DNA of 64,000 nt, from NCBI RefSeq assembly GCF_050278625.1, contig NZ_JBNNTI010000020.1:1-64000 (forward strand). Reading direction: 5' to 3'. Source of the stretch: Viridibacillus sp050278625 (GTDB lineage: Bacteria; Bacillota; Bacilli; Bacillales_A; Planococcaceae). Position 1 is the first letter of the stretch. Every line of letters starts with the position of its first letter. A model generated the notes under the pieces. It did no database searches, was not told the DNA's origin, and saw only the letters and a list, made by a program, of their open reading frames with translations. The position numbers were made by a program, and so were the translations under genes. Positions 18,751-27,793 of the stretch are shown piece by piece.

Positions 18751-20784
18751 TTAACTTGAAAAATGATATGAATTTTTCCCTTTTATTTTTTTGGCAATAT
18801 ATAGTGCCTGATCAGCTTTATCTAGCAATTCTTCTATTGAATGACCATCCTCAGGGAAAGAAGCAATCCCTATAGATGATGTTGGTGAAAAGTGTTGTTC
18901 GTGAATTGTCCAGCCGTCTTTTATTGTTTGCTGAATACGTTTGATCGTATTTTTTACTTGTTGCTTTCGAATGCATTGGTCTTTGGACATATTCGTTAAA
19001 ACAACAACAAACTCGTCTCCACCAATTCGACTAACTATATCTAGATCTCGTACACTGGCAACAAGCGCAAGACCAAAATTACGGATAAAATCATCCCCAA
19101 CATCATGACCGAATTCATCATTGACCTTCTTAAACTCATCTCCATCTATATAGAGCAATGTTATAGCATAGTTAAAAACCGTCGCTTCTTTGACTAACTT
19201 AGTAAATTCCATCAATAAATAACGTCGATTTGGTAGCAAGGTTAAGCTATCATGATAGGCCATAAAGCGCAGCTGATCTTCTCTTTTTTTACGATGAGTA
19301 ATTTCCCTAGCAACAGATACATATTGGAACACTTCGTCACGTTCTGCATCCTTTACTGCTGTAATATAGGTTTCAGTCCAAAAAGTTTCTCCATTTTTCG
19401 TTTTAATTTGTAAATCAATTTGTACGTCTCCCTCTTCTATGAGAGTTGATTTGAATTCACCTTTTAACAGCTCTTTACTATCATCAGACATCATATCAAA
19501 ATAGAAACAGCCAAGTAGCTCGTCCTTTTCAAAGCCAAGTCGTTTTATATGATTCGGAGACACATAAATAATTATTCCATCATCGTTCGTAATGACAATC
19601 AAATCATTTGTATTTTCGGTAATTAGACGAAATGTCTTTTCAACATTACGTAGATTGGTCATCATAACTTTCTTATCAGATACGTCAAAGCAAACAGAAA
19701 GGAAACTCTCTATTTCTCCACTATTATCGAAAATAGGGACAATAGTAGTATCCATCCAATAACGATTGCCATATTTTGAATGATTGCAAATCTCTCCACG
19801 CCATATTTGACCATTTTGTAACGTTTTCCACATTTCATCATAAAATGAAGAAGGATGAATGCGAGAATTTAATAGCATATTTGTATTTCCTATGAGATCC
19901 TCTGGTCTATATTGACTAGATTGTGCATAACGTTCATTAACAAATTGAATGATACCATTTTTATCTGTAATACAAATATTTGCTGCTGAATTCAACGCAC
20001 CTTTATAACTATTTAGCACTTGATTTACGTGACGTAAATCTTCTTTTAACTGGATATTTTTTGTCAATTCTAACCATTGAATATAAATTGCTACAACTTG
20101 TTTATTTGTAGAGATTGGCGAAAAACTGACAAGAAATTTACTCTCATTGCCATCCGCTTTTTTATGTGTATACAAAACGGACGACTGCCCTCTTCCATTT
20201 AATGCATCTTGAAGATGCTCTGCAAACGATACACGATCTTCTGGTGAAACAAGCTCAAAGTCAAAAAATAGCCTCCCTTTCCAGTCTCCAATCTTGCAGT
20301 TAAAGTACTGCTCAAATTTCGGATTACCATCAAAAAAGGTTAAATCATTGGCTAATACAATTGTCGGATCCATTTTCATGTCAAAAAGTGATTGTAGAAA
20401 TAAGTTTTTTTCCTCCATCACTTTTTGCTGTGAAATTTCTTTCGTAATGGCAAGAATATATTGCTTCTCGTCATAGGAAATTGGTGTAACTGTCGTCTCA
20501 TTAGTGCGCTCAGTATCTGAAAATAAATAGAAATCTCTATAGTGTAGAATCTCCTGTTTCTCGATGGATTCATTGTAATATTTGACTATAATCTCAACGA
20601 TTTCTGTTTCTAAACCAGCAAATAAACTTTTTCCTATTGGCGACTCGTCAAAAACCTCTTCAGCAGCACGATTTATATATACGTATAGATATTCACCATC
20701 AACTTTTTCCATAAAAAAAACAAAATCTAAACAATTTTGATAAAGCCCATCAAACTGCTCTTTAGTAATCAGATTACCACTCAA
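18751..20784 (-). CDS. Diguanylate cyclase with four PAS domains
   Basis: About 677 residues, soluble. Four PAS domains (about 5-110, 130-245, 258-380 and 383-500; the third and fourth have clear ITDKNGIIQFVN and ITNDDGIIIYVS cores) precede a GGDEF domain (about 505-677). The active site is intact (SRIGGDEFVVV) and the inhibitory I-site RDLD lies five residues before it. No EAL domain, so it should make cyclic di-GMP. The start is likely TTG at 20784 (AGAGGTGG 5 nt upstream). It sits between dapF and arlR in an apparent operon. This placement is unlike staphylococci. Confidence 0.88.
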   Translation of the reverse strand: MSGNLITKEQFDGLYQNCLDFVFFMEKVDGEYLYVYINRAAEEVFDESPIGKSLFAGLETEIVEIIVKYYNESIEKQEILHYRDFYLFSDTERTNETTVTPISYDEKQYILAITKEISQQKVMEEKNLFLQSLFDMKMDPTIVLANDLTFFDGNPKFEQYFNCKIGDWKGRLFFDFELVSPEDRVSFAEHLQDALNGRGQSSVLYTHKKADGNESKFLVSFSPISTNKQVVAIYIQWLELTKNIQLKEDLRHVNQVLNSYKGALNSAANICITDKNGIIQFVNERYAQSSQYRPEDLIGNTNMLLNSRIHPSSFYDEMWKTLQNGQIWRGEICNHSKYGNRYWMDTTIVPIFDNSGEIESFLSVCFDVSDKKVMMTNLRNVEKTFRLITENTNDLIVITNDDGIIIYVSPNHIKRLGFEKDELLGCFYFDMMSDDSKELLKGEFKSTLIEEGDVQIDLQIKTKNGETFWTETYITAVKDAERDEVFQYVSVAREITHRKKREDQLRFMAYHDSLTLLPNRRYLLMEFTKLVKEATVFNYAITLLYIDGDEFKKVNDEFGHDVGDDFIRNFGLALVASVRDLDIVSRIGGDEFVVVLTNMSKDQCIRKQQVKNTIKRIQQTIKDGWTIHEQHFSPTSSIGIASFPEDGHSIEELLDKADQALYIAKKIKGKNSYHFSS

Positions 20785-20797
20785 TATTGCCACCTCT

Positions 20798-21766
20798 TCA
20801 AGAAGTTAAATAAATAGACGCTGTTTTAGTCTCTGCATAAGTAATTAGTGTTTTATAACCTTTTTGCTCGTCTGTTTCTTTAACAGATTGCCACAACCAT
20901 TCATTTTCGTTGGTTAACTCTAATTCAGCTAAGAAAGTTGCATTACCAATTAGTTTTAAAACATATTGCCCTTCATTATGTTTTACATGACATTGAACAA
21001 AACCACCAGGGTTATAGACTGTTACTTTACCTGTTGAAACTACTCCCTCTATAGAAGAGACCAATGCAGATGCTGTCATCGCAGTGCCACAAGCGTTAGT
21101 AAACCCTACGCCACGTTCATATGTACGGACGTAAATAGAATCCTCATCCATAGGATACACATAGCTCACATTTACACCGTCTGGACAATATTCATTATCC
21201 CCATTTAATTTGCTAGATAATCTTTCTTGATGATGCGAATTGGCTATTTTATCTGAATGTACAATTCCGATTAAATGTGGGTTAGGAACTGAAACAGCTG
21301 TAAATGAAATATCATCTGCAAATTCCTTTATTACTTCATTGCAAATTTGTTGTTTGTTTTTGTAAAACATCGGTAAAGATGCAAGTTCAAACGATACTGG
21401 AGAAATTTCAACAGAATATGTTGGAATCTCATCGAAAATCGAAGCTTCTTTCTGTACCTTCAGGACTACTTTCATTGTTTCAATAAGTGCCTCTGAAACA
21501 TTATATTTTTCACAAATATATCGAGCAACGCAACGTAAACCGTTGCCACACATAGATGCCTCAGATCCGTCAGCATTGATGACGCGCATTTTAGCAAGCC
21601 CTTTTTTAGATGGAGCAATAAGTAGTAGACCATCAGCCCCTCCTAGATTACCTTTTTGACAAAGCCAAACGCCAAGTCTAGACCAATCCATACATTTTTC
21701 ATCAGTTGTTTCATATATATAAAAGGTATTGCCTGAACCATGGACCTTATGTAAATGCATTGTCAT
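20798..21766 (-). CDS. dapF: Diaminopimelate epimerase
   Basis: About 322 residues. Converts LL- to meso-diaminopimelate for lysine and peptidoglycan. The first active-site Cys is in SMCGNGLRC (about 75) and the second in TNACGTAMTAS (about 225); the N-terminus has HKVHGSGNTF. Of three clustered ATGs the one at 21766 has the best spacing (6 nt) from a GGGGGG run. The stop overlaps the ribosome site of the next gene, so the two are probably coupled. Slightly longer than typical DapF (about 275-285), with an extended C-terminus. Confidence 0.93.
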   Translation of the reverse strand: MTMHLHKVHGSGNTFYIYETTDEKCMDWSRLGVWLCQKGNLGGADGLLLIAPSKKGLAKMRVINADGSEASMCGNGLRCVARYICEKYNVSEALIETMKVVLKVQKEASIFDEIPTYSVEISPVSFELASLPMFYKNKQQICNEVIKEFADDISFTAVSVPNPHLIGIVHSDKIANSHHQERLSSKLNGDNEYCPDGVNVSYVYPMDEDSIYVRTYERGVGFTNACGTAMTASALVSSIEGVVSTGKVTVYNPGGFVQCHVKHNEGQYVLKLIGNATFLAELELTNENEWLWQSVKETDEQKGYKTLITYAETKTASIYLTS

Positions 21767-21961
21767 ATACATCCCCCCGTATTATCTATTTATATCATAA
21801 TTCTATTTTATCAAGCATACAACTGTATATGTTCCAATTAAGGGATGTAAATATTACAAATTTATTTTTTAATGTTTTTTTCTTTGCAAAACAGGGAAAA
21901 CTTAGTATAGTTAAATTGCAAAATAATTTCATAAAATGATTCCTATTTTTTATAGAGTCAA

Positions 21962-22031
21962 TATAGGGAAGGCAAATGGTGCGCCACCAGTAGTCATGCT
22001 GGTTCTAGTGGGTTCGATTCCCACCCCGAAA
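21962..22031 (+). ncRNA. Degenerate tRNA-like cloverleaf in a leader
   Basis: The order and spacing mimic a tRNA. D-arm-like GGC-AAATGGTGC-GCC spans 21971-21985, an anticodon-like arm has ACCAG and CTGGT with an 8-nt loop (21986-22003), and the T arm GTGGG-TTCGATT-CCCAC spans 22008-22024. The would-be acceptor ends (21962-21968, 22025-22031) pair at 5 of 7 positions. No CCA follows. The anticodon loop has one base too many, so a working tRNA is unlikely. It could be a tRNA pseudogene or a tRNA-like domain of the regulatory leader of the GNAT gene. Confidence 0.45.
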
Positions 22032-22102
22032 TTTTTTATGCAACATTATATGAAAAATTTCGAGGGGGCTAGGACCTGCCATTAATTTGGATGTTCACCC
22101 CC
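22024..22102 (+). promoter_or_regulatory. Mutually exclusive leader hairpins before the GNAT gene
   Basis: 22024-22036 pairs with 22053-22066 (CCCCGAAATTTTT with AAAAATTTCGAGGG, one bulge). The G run at 22064-22068 can instead pair with CCCCC at 22098-22102, three bases before the ribosome site at 22105-22112. The two pairings share the G run and cannot coexist. That is the layout of a translational switch (inference). Confidence 0.4.
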
Positions 22103-22120
22103 GTAAAGGAGGCGTTTCGC

Positions 22121-22669
22121 TTGATTAAGCGACGTGAATTACACGAATGTAACGATCTTTATGAGTTACTAAAACACCCATCTGTCTTCCCTTTTGTGCG
22201 TCAGAAAGCTAAGAGTGCCGATGAGTACTGGTTTTTGACTAACCAACTAATGGAAGACGAGGTAAACGGTAACGCCGTTTCCCGTACGATAACCGATGAC
22301 TGGGGACAACCCATCGGCACAATTACCGTCTATGATGTGCAAGATGGCGCTGGCTTTTTAGGCACGTGGATTGGTACCCCACACCAAGGTAAGGGATATA
22401 ATCAGAAAGCAAAAGAACTTTTCTTGCACGAACTGTTCTTTGAACTAGATTTCCATACCGTTTTCTTGCGCATTCGCACTGAAAACACCAAATCCCTTCG
22501 TGCGGCCGAAAAAATTGGATATATCATGGATGCCAAAGAAAGCCACCCATCCCTGTACGAGCAAATCAACCAAGGTGACAAGCACTTCGAATTAATGAAA
22601 ATTCAAAAAGACTTCTTTTATTTATATACAGCTAGTCAGAACACAGAAGAAGAAGAACAAGCAATGTAA
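22121..22669 (+). CDS. GNAT-family N-acetyltransferase
   Basis: About 182 residues in the RimJ/RimL-type GNAT fold. The acetyl-CoA loop is seen in GTWIGTPHQGKGYNQKAKEL (about 87-106) and a conserved NTKSLRAAEKIGY helix follows (about 129). Substrate unknown; relatives acetylate ribosomal proteins, amino acids or antibiotics. The start is taken as TTG at 22121 with GGAGG 8 nt upstream; an ATG at 22091 has no ribosome site and would put that site inside the gene. It is preceded by a structured leader. Its stop abuts the palindromic repeat array, whose first unit may act as its transcription end. Confidence 0.82.
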   Translation: MIKRRELHECNDLYELLKHPSVFPFVRQKAKSADEYWFLTNQLMEDEVNGNAVSRTITDDWGQPIGTITVYDVQDGAGFLGTWIGTPHQGKGYNQKAKELFLHELFFELDFHTVFLRIRTENTKSLRAAEKIGYIMDAKESHPSLYEQINQGDKHFELMKIQKDFFYLYTASQNTEEEEQAM

Positions 22670-23157
22670 ACTTAAATGCTGAAGGCGCTCGTTCAGCTGT
22701 GAGGACGTTGGAAGGCGGAAGCCAAAGTCGTTCTTTGACTTTGAGCGCCCGACTGAAACGACCCGATCAGATAGCGCCTGAAGCTGGATATACTTAAATG
22801 CTGAAGGCGCTCATTCAGCTGTGAGGGCGTTGGAAGGCGGAAGCCAAAGTCGTTCTTTGACTTTGAGCGCCCGACTGAAACGACCCGAGCAGCTAGCGCC
22901 TGAAGCTGGATAAACTTAAATGCTGAAGGCGCTCGTATAGACTTGACTGGCGTTGGAGGGCTCGAACACAAGACGCTTTTTGTCTTGTGCCGAGAGACCG
23001 AAACGATCTGAGAGTCTAGCGCCTGAAGCTGGATATACTTAAATGCTTCAGGCGCTCGTTCAGCTGTGAGGGCGTTGGAAGGCGGAAGCCAAAGTCGTTC
23101 TTTGACTTTGAGCGCCCGACTGAAACGACCCGATCAGATAGCGCCTGAAGCTGGATA
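22670..23157. repeat. Four tandem ~122-bp palindromic repeats
   Basis: Units start at 22670, 22792, 22914 and 23037, each opening ACTTAAATGCT and closing AGCGCCTGAAGCTGGAT. Outer arms (AGGCGCT / AGCGCCT) and inner stems (CAAAGTC / GACTTTG) make each unit one long hairpin. Unit 3 differs in sequence but keeps pairing (ACAAGAC / GTCTTGT; CTCG / CGAG; TAGACT / AGTCTA). Richer in GC than its surroundings. No open frame of merit. Confidence 0.85.
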
Positions 23158-23240
23158 TCTGATTAAAGCTGAACACATCCTTTCAAAGAAAGATGGTCTA
23201 TTTTTGCCAAATCCATTGCACCTATATCGCTTGTATTAAA

Positions 23241-23273
23241 AGAAGCCTTCATTATAATGAAAGCTTCTTTTTT
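23241..23273. terminator. Bidirectional terminator-like hairpin
   Basis: GAAGCCTTCAT pairs with ATGAAAGCTTC with one mismatch, followed by six Ts. It lies between the repeat array and murG. Confidence 0.7.
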
Positions 23274-23332
23274 AATTCTTCGAAAAGATCATCTTCTATC
23301 TAACTTACAAATAGCCTCATAACTCTATAAAA

Positions 23333-23373
23333 AAGAAGGACATTATATATTAAAGATAGATAATGTCCTTCTT
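23333..23373 (-). terminator. Terminator of murG
   Basis: Arms 23333-23346 and 23360-23373 pair perfectly over 14 bp. The minus strand ends in a T run (complement of AAAAA). It lies 32 bp past the murG stop. Confidence 0.85.
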
Positions 23374-23404
23374 ATATAGCTCCCTCATTTAGAGGTAGAT
23401 TATT

Positions 23405-24481
23405 TTATTTGGCATGATTTAGTATCAAATCTACCATTTCATCTGGTGTTTTAGGAGATTCAGTTTCACGCATTTGCTTGATTAAGCCTTCTTTATGTTG
23501 TTCTAAGCTAAGTAAAGCGTCCATAAATGTTTTGTTGGTTAAATCATCTTCTTGTAGTACTTCTGCTAAACCTTGTTCAGAAAATAGTTTAGCATTCAGA
23601 ATTTGATCACCACGTGATTTTTGTAGAGATAACGGAATGAGTAGCATTGGTTTTTCTAAAGCTAAGAACTCAAAAATAGAGTTTGAACCTGCTCTTGATA
23701 CGATTAAATCCGAAGCGTGTAATAAATCTGGCAGTTCTGTCGTTACATATTCAAACTGCTTGTAACCAGGCATATTCACTAGAGCTTTATCTATATGCCC
23801 TTTTCCGCAAAGATGAATAATATTGTGCTTTTCTAAAAGTTGCACAATGTTAGCGCGTACTGCATCGTTAATAAATTTCGAACCTTGGCTACCGCCCATA
23901 ATTAGGATTACTTCTTTTTTTTCTTTAAATCCACAGAATGCTAAGCCTGTTGCTTTACGACCTTCAAATAAAGCAGGGCGTATAATTGAGCCCGTACAAG
24001 ATGCTTTATCAGCTGGTAAATGCTTAAGCGTTTGTTTAAATACAGTGAAAATATGCGAAGCAAATGGTAATGATAATTTATTAGCAAGACCTGGTGTAAC
24101 ATCAGATTCATGTGCAATTACTCGAACACCAGCCATTTTTGCTGCCATAACAACAGGTACTGATACAAAGCCACCCTTAGAAAAAATCGCTACCGGTTTT
24201 AATTTACGAATAATTGTTAATGCTTGTGCAACTCCCGCTAAAACTCTGAATGGATCTGTAAAATTTTTCATAGAAAAATAACGTCTAAATTTACCGCTTG
24301 AAATTGCATGATATTGGAGGTCAGGGAATGCCTGGCCAATAATCTCTTTTTCAATACCCTCTTTCGAGCCAATATAGTGTACCTCATAGCCTTTTTTTAT
24401 GAAAGATGGTATTATAGCCTGATTGAGTGAAACGTGACCAGCTGTACCCCCACCAGTTAATATTATTGTTTGGTTCTTCAT
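23405..24481 (-). CDS. murG: UDP-GlcNAc--lipid I N-acetylglucosaminyltransferase MurG
   Basis: A 358-residue membrane-associated glycosyltransferase that adds GlcNAc to lipid I to give lipid II for peptidoglycan. The N-terminal GGTAGHV loop (about 11-17) and a second glycine-rich loop MGGSQGSKF (about 198) bind substrates; SRAGSNSIFEFLAL (about 267) is the UDP-GlcNAc site. GGAG lies 7 nt before the ATG. It is a single gene with its own terminator, located as in staphylococci between arlRS and ctpA. It resembles the staphylococcal form more than the dcw-cluster form. Confidence 0.95.
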   Translation of the reverse strand: MKNQTIILTGGGTAGHVSLNQAIIPSFIKKGYEVHYIGSKEGIEKEIIGQAFPDLQYHAISSGKFRRYFSMKNFTDPFRVLAGVAQALTIIRKLKPVAIFSKGGFVSVPVVMAAKMAGVRVIAHESDVTPGLANKLSLPFASHIFTVFKQTLKHLPADKASCTGSIIRPALFEGRKATGLAFCGFKEKKEVILIMGGSQGSKFINDAVRANIVQLLEKHNIIHLCGKGHIDKALVNMPGYKQFEYVTTELPDLLHASDLIVSRAGSNSIFEFLALEKPMLLIPLSLQKSRGDQILNAKLFSEQGLAEVLQEDDLTNKTFMDALLSLEQHKEGLIKQMRETESPKTPDEMVDLILNHAK

Positions 24482-24604
24482 TATTATTCTCCTATTCTGC
24501 TAGAACAATGTATGAACTGCTTTGGATTTATTAGAACAGCTACTTATTTTACTATACGAAATTACAATAGAAAAGATGTCAATTAATACTTGGAGGCGAA
24601 TTAT

Positions 24605-25969
24605 ATGCATGAAACATCTACGATAAGAGCGAAATGGACAGTCATGCTGAAAATTGTGTTCCCCATCTTAATCACCCAAATTGCTTTATATCTGATGTCG
24701 TTCTTCGATGTCTTAATGTCAAGTAAATATAGTACCGCTGACTTAGCAGGTGTTTCCATTGGTTCTTCGATTTGGTTGCCTGTTTATACAGGTTTATCAG
24801 GGATTCTTTTATCCATAACACCTATTGTAGCACAATTTGTCGGTGCTAAAAGGCAGAAAGAAGCGACATTTTCAGTCCAACAGGGTTTTTATGTAGCAAT
24901 TGTATTAGCAATTATGATTTTCGGACTATTAATGGCGGGCATTAATCCCTTATTAAACGCAATGACTTTAGAGCCTGAAGTACAACGCGTTGCACATGAT
25001 TATTTGATTGCTATGAGTTTTGGCTTAATTCCGTTATTTGTTTATAGTGTACTACGATGTTTTATCGATGCTCTAGGAAAAACTAGAATATCAATGTTCA
25101 TCACTTTACTAGCTACTCCTGTTAACATTTTCTTTAACTACTTATTAATATTCGGTAAATTTGGCTTTCCAGAACTTGGTGGCATTGGTTCTGGGGTTGC
25201 TTCAGCCGTAACTTACTGGATCATTTGTATTGTGGCTATTTTAATTACGCTGAAAGGCCAACCATTTAAAGCCTTTCAATTGTATGCTAGTTGGCCAAAA
25301 GTCCATTTTGCAAAATGGCTCGAAATTTGCAAGATCGGCGTACCTATTGGTCTATCTATTTTTGCCGAAACAAGCATATTCTCAGTTGTGGCAATAATGA
25401 TGAGTAATTATAGTACTGCTGTTATTGGCGCGCATCAAATTGCTATGAATTTTGCAAGTCTTGCATATATGATACCTTTAAGTATAGCTATGGGTGCAAC
25501 TATTCTTGTTGGATTTGAAGTCGGTGCTAAACGTTTTAAAGATGCACGTATATATAGCTATCTATCTGTATTAACTGCCGTTATTTTCAGTTTCCTTTCC
25601 GCTACTATTTTAATCATTTTCAGGGAACAAATAGCGAGTGTATATTCAACAGATCCACAAGTAATCGCTCTAGCTACTCAGTTTTTAATCTATGCAGCTT
25701 TCTTTCAGTTATCTGATGCCATTCAAGCACCGGTACAAGGCGCTTTACGTGGATATAAGGATGTAACGATTACTTTTATAATGGCGATGATATCATATTG
25801 GGTAATTGGATTACCTCTTGGATATGTTGTTGCAAATTATTCAGATTTAGGTCCATTTGGTTACTGGATTGGTCTTATTAGCGGACTTACAGCTGGTGCA
25901 GTTACCTTAAGCTTCCGTCTCATTATTGTTCAGAAAAAAGAGTCACAAGAAAACGCCTCTATTGCTTAA
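24605..25969 (+). CDS. MATE-family multidrug efflux protein
   Basis: A 454-residue membrane protein with twelve predicted helices, as two MATE repeats (about 10-230 and 235-450). Typical segments are PILITQIALYLMSFFDVLMS near the N-terminus and DAIQAPVQGALRGYKD (about 370-385). It should export cationic compounds using a sodium or proton gradient. Similar to NorM/YeeO-type proteins; the substrate cannot be read. The ATG at 24605 has GGAGG 8 nt upstream; the TTG at 24590 contains that site. Transcribed divergently from murG. Confidence 0.92.
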   Translation: MHETSTIRAKWTVMLKIVFPILITQIALYLMSFFDVLMSSKYSTADLAGVSIGSSIWLPVYTGLSGILLSITPIVAQFVGAKRQKEATFSVQQGFYVAIVLAIMIFGLLMAGINPLLNAMTLEPEVQRVAHDYLIAMSFGLIPLFVYSVLRCFIDALGKTRISMFITLLATPVNIFFNYLLIFGKFGFPELGGIGSGVASAVTYWIICIVAILITLKGQPFKAFQLYASWPKVHFAKWLEICKIGVPIGLSIFAETSIFSVVAIMMSNYSTAVIGAHQIAMNFASLAYMIPLSIAMGATILVGFEVGAKRFKDARIYSYLSVLTAVIFSFLSATILIIFREQIASVYSTDPQVIALATQFLIYAAFFQLSDAIQAPVQGALRGYKDVTITFIMAMISYWVIGLPLGYVVANYSDLGPFGYWIGLISGLTAGAVTLSFRLIIVQKKESQENASIA

Positions 25970-25979
25970 TAGAGGTCTC

Positions 25980-26026
25980 AGACTGTAGACAAACTCGAAG
26001 AAATCCGGGTTTCTCTACAGTCTTTT
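25980..26026 (+). terminator. Terminator of the MATE gene
   Basis: GACTGTAGA and TCTACAGTC flank inner AAACTCGA-like arms, followed by TTTTTT. A close inverted copy of this element occurs at 31264-31316 beside a copy of the 156-bp repeat. Confidence 0.8.
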
Positions 26027-26056
26027 TTATTTTAAATATAAATAAATAGGACCGTT

Positions 26057-26808
26057 GATTTCCACTACGGTGGATGCTTTCCGCGGGCGGACGCCAACCC
26101 GCTTCGTCGCTACGCTCCTGTAGGGTCTTGGACTGTCTCGCTTTTCCCGCTGGAATCACCACCTACTCTACAATCAACTACACATGTAATATAAACAAAT
26201 ACATAAGACGCTGATTTCCACTACGGTGGACGCTTTCCGCGGGCGGGCGCCAAGTCGCTTCGTCGCTACGCTCCTGCAGGGTCTTGGACTTTCTTGCTTT
26301 TCCCGCTGGAGTCACCACCTACGCTACAATCAACTACACATGTAATATAAACAAATACATAAGACGCTGATTTCCACTACGGTGGATGCTTTCCGCGGAT
26401 GGATGCCAAGCCGCTTCGTCGCTACGCTCCTGTAGGGTCTTGGACTTTCTCGCTTTTCCCGCTGGAGTCACCACCTACGCTACAATCAACTACACATGTA
26501 ATATAAATAAATACATAAGACGCTGATTTCCACTACGGTGGATGCTTTCCGCGGACGGATGCCAAGCCGCTTCGTCGCTACGCTCCTGTAGGGTCTTGGA
26601 CTGTCTTGCTTTTCCCGCTGGAGTCATCACCTACGCTACAATCAACTACACATGTAATATAAACAAATACATAAGACGCTGATTTCCACTATGGTGGATG
26701 CTTTCCGCGGACGGATGCCAAGCCGCTTCATCGCTACGCTCCTGCAGGGTCTTGGACTTTCTCGCTTTTCCCCTGGAGTCACCACCTACGCTACAATCAA
26801 CTACACAC
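26057..26808. repeat. Five tandem 156-bp repeats
   Basis: Units begin GATTTCCACTA at 26057, 26213, 26369, 26525 and 26681, so the period is exactly 156 bp. Each has a GC-rich core (CTTTCCGCGG, GCTTCGTCGCTACGCTCCTG) and an AT-rich spacer (ACACATGTAATATAAA). The last unit lacks the spacer. The core is a dispersed family: a diverged inverted copy lies at 31140-31250 and a fragment at 33049-33070. No CRISPR-like short direct repeats. Confidence 0.9.
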
Positions 26809-26858
26809 TTGGAAACTTTACTTGAATTCAATCGACCTTCTAAAGTTAAGAATGAAAA

Positions 26859-26887
26859 AACCAGCTCTCAAAATTGAGAACTGGCTT
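26859..26887 (-). terminator. Terminator of the second CAP gene
   Basis: CCAGCTCTCA pairs with TGAGAACTGG around AAAT. The minus strand continues with TTTTTT. It lies 12 bp past the stop at 26899. Confidence 0.85.
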
Positions 26888-26898
26888 ATTAAACACTA

Positions 26899-27594
26899 TT
26901 ATTTTGCTTTAATAAATTGTTGTGTCCAGTAATGACCTTTTGCTACATAACCTACGCCAATATGAGTAAATGATGTACTCATAATATTAGCACGGTGACC
27001 AGGTGAGTTCATCCAACCTTTTACAACTTCCTCTGGTGTTGTTTGACCCATAGCAATATTTTCTCCAGCAGCACTGTATTGAATACCTAGTGCTTTCATA
27101 CGGTCAAATGGTGAACCAAATGTTGGACTTGTATGTGAGAAGTATTTGTTTTGTTGCATATCAAGTGATTTCTCACGTGCAGCACCCATTAAAGCTTTAT
27201 CTGATTTAAGAGCAGCTAGTCCAGCTTTTTGACGCTCAACATTAGTTAACTCGATAACTTTTTGTTCGAATTGATCTACAGAAGTTGATGCTGAGTTATT
27301 CGAATCTGATGAATTGTTTCCAGAGTTACTTGTGTTGCCATTAGAAGAACTGTTACCCGTATTATTTGAGTTACCATTTGATGGCTTGTTCTCTGGTTTA
27401 GTTGTAGTGCTACCAGAAGGTTTGTTTGAATAGTGATTATACTTGTAAGTAATCTTACAAGGTTTAACCCCTTTATATATTGTTTGCGTTTGCTTCGATG
27501 TATCGGATGAGTTTGTAGAAGTTGAAGCTTCCACCGTTCCTGCCTGTACGCCCATTAGCATAACGAGACTCATTGGTAATAACCATTTTTTCAT
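26899..27594 (-). CDS. Secreted CAP-domain protein with Asn/Ser/Gly-rich linker
   Basis: A 231-residue exported protein. A signal peptide (1-24, cut near VEA-STS), a short conserved segment with one Cys (KPCKITYKYNHY, about 45-56), a low-complexity Ser/Asn/Gly/Thr linker (about 57-107) and a CAP domain (about 108-231). CAP signatures are YFSHTSPTFG, AAGENIAMG and GWMNSPGHRANI. Resembles YkwD. GGAGG lies 8 nt before the ATG. Its CAP domain is close to that at 6965, but the N-terminal parts are unrelated. Extracellular; role unknown, perhaps spore or envelope related. Confidence 0.9.
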   Translation of the reverse strand: MKKWLLPMSLVMLMGVQAGTVEASTSTNSSDTSKQTQTIYKGVKPCKITYKYNHYSNKPSGSTTTKPENKPSNGNSNNTGNSSSNGNTSNSGNNSSDSNNSASTSVDQFEQKVIELTNVERQKAGLAALKSDKALMGAAREKSLDMQQNKYFSHTSPTFGSPFDRMKALGIQYSAAGENIAMGQTTPEEVVKGWMNSPGHRANIMSTSFTHIGVGYVAKGHYWTQQFIKAK

Positions 27595-27793
27595 GTTTTA
27601 TTCCTCCTTGTCTGCAAATATCGTAACGCGGGATTTTTGTAATAAAGCGTCCAATAATTGCTACCTCGACCAATTAAGAATAAAAACACCTTGGTTTCAA
27701 TCATGAGTAGGCTATGAAATTGTGCAAATTTAGCAATCTATCGTTTTATTACTAGAAGGATTGGGTTGACACCTAAAAAAATGGCTTGTTATG

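Noticed and set aside
22693..22971. 92-codon minus-strand frame in the palindromic repeats
   Set aside because: It simply reads through repeat units; its residues repeat with the unit and there is no start signal.
22670..26808. CRISPR array
   Set aside because: Units of 122 and 156 bp are full tandem copies without short direct repeats and unique spacers, and no cas gene is near.
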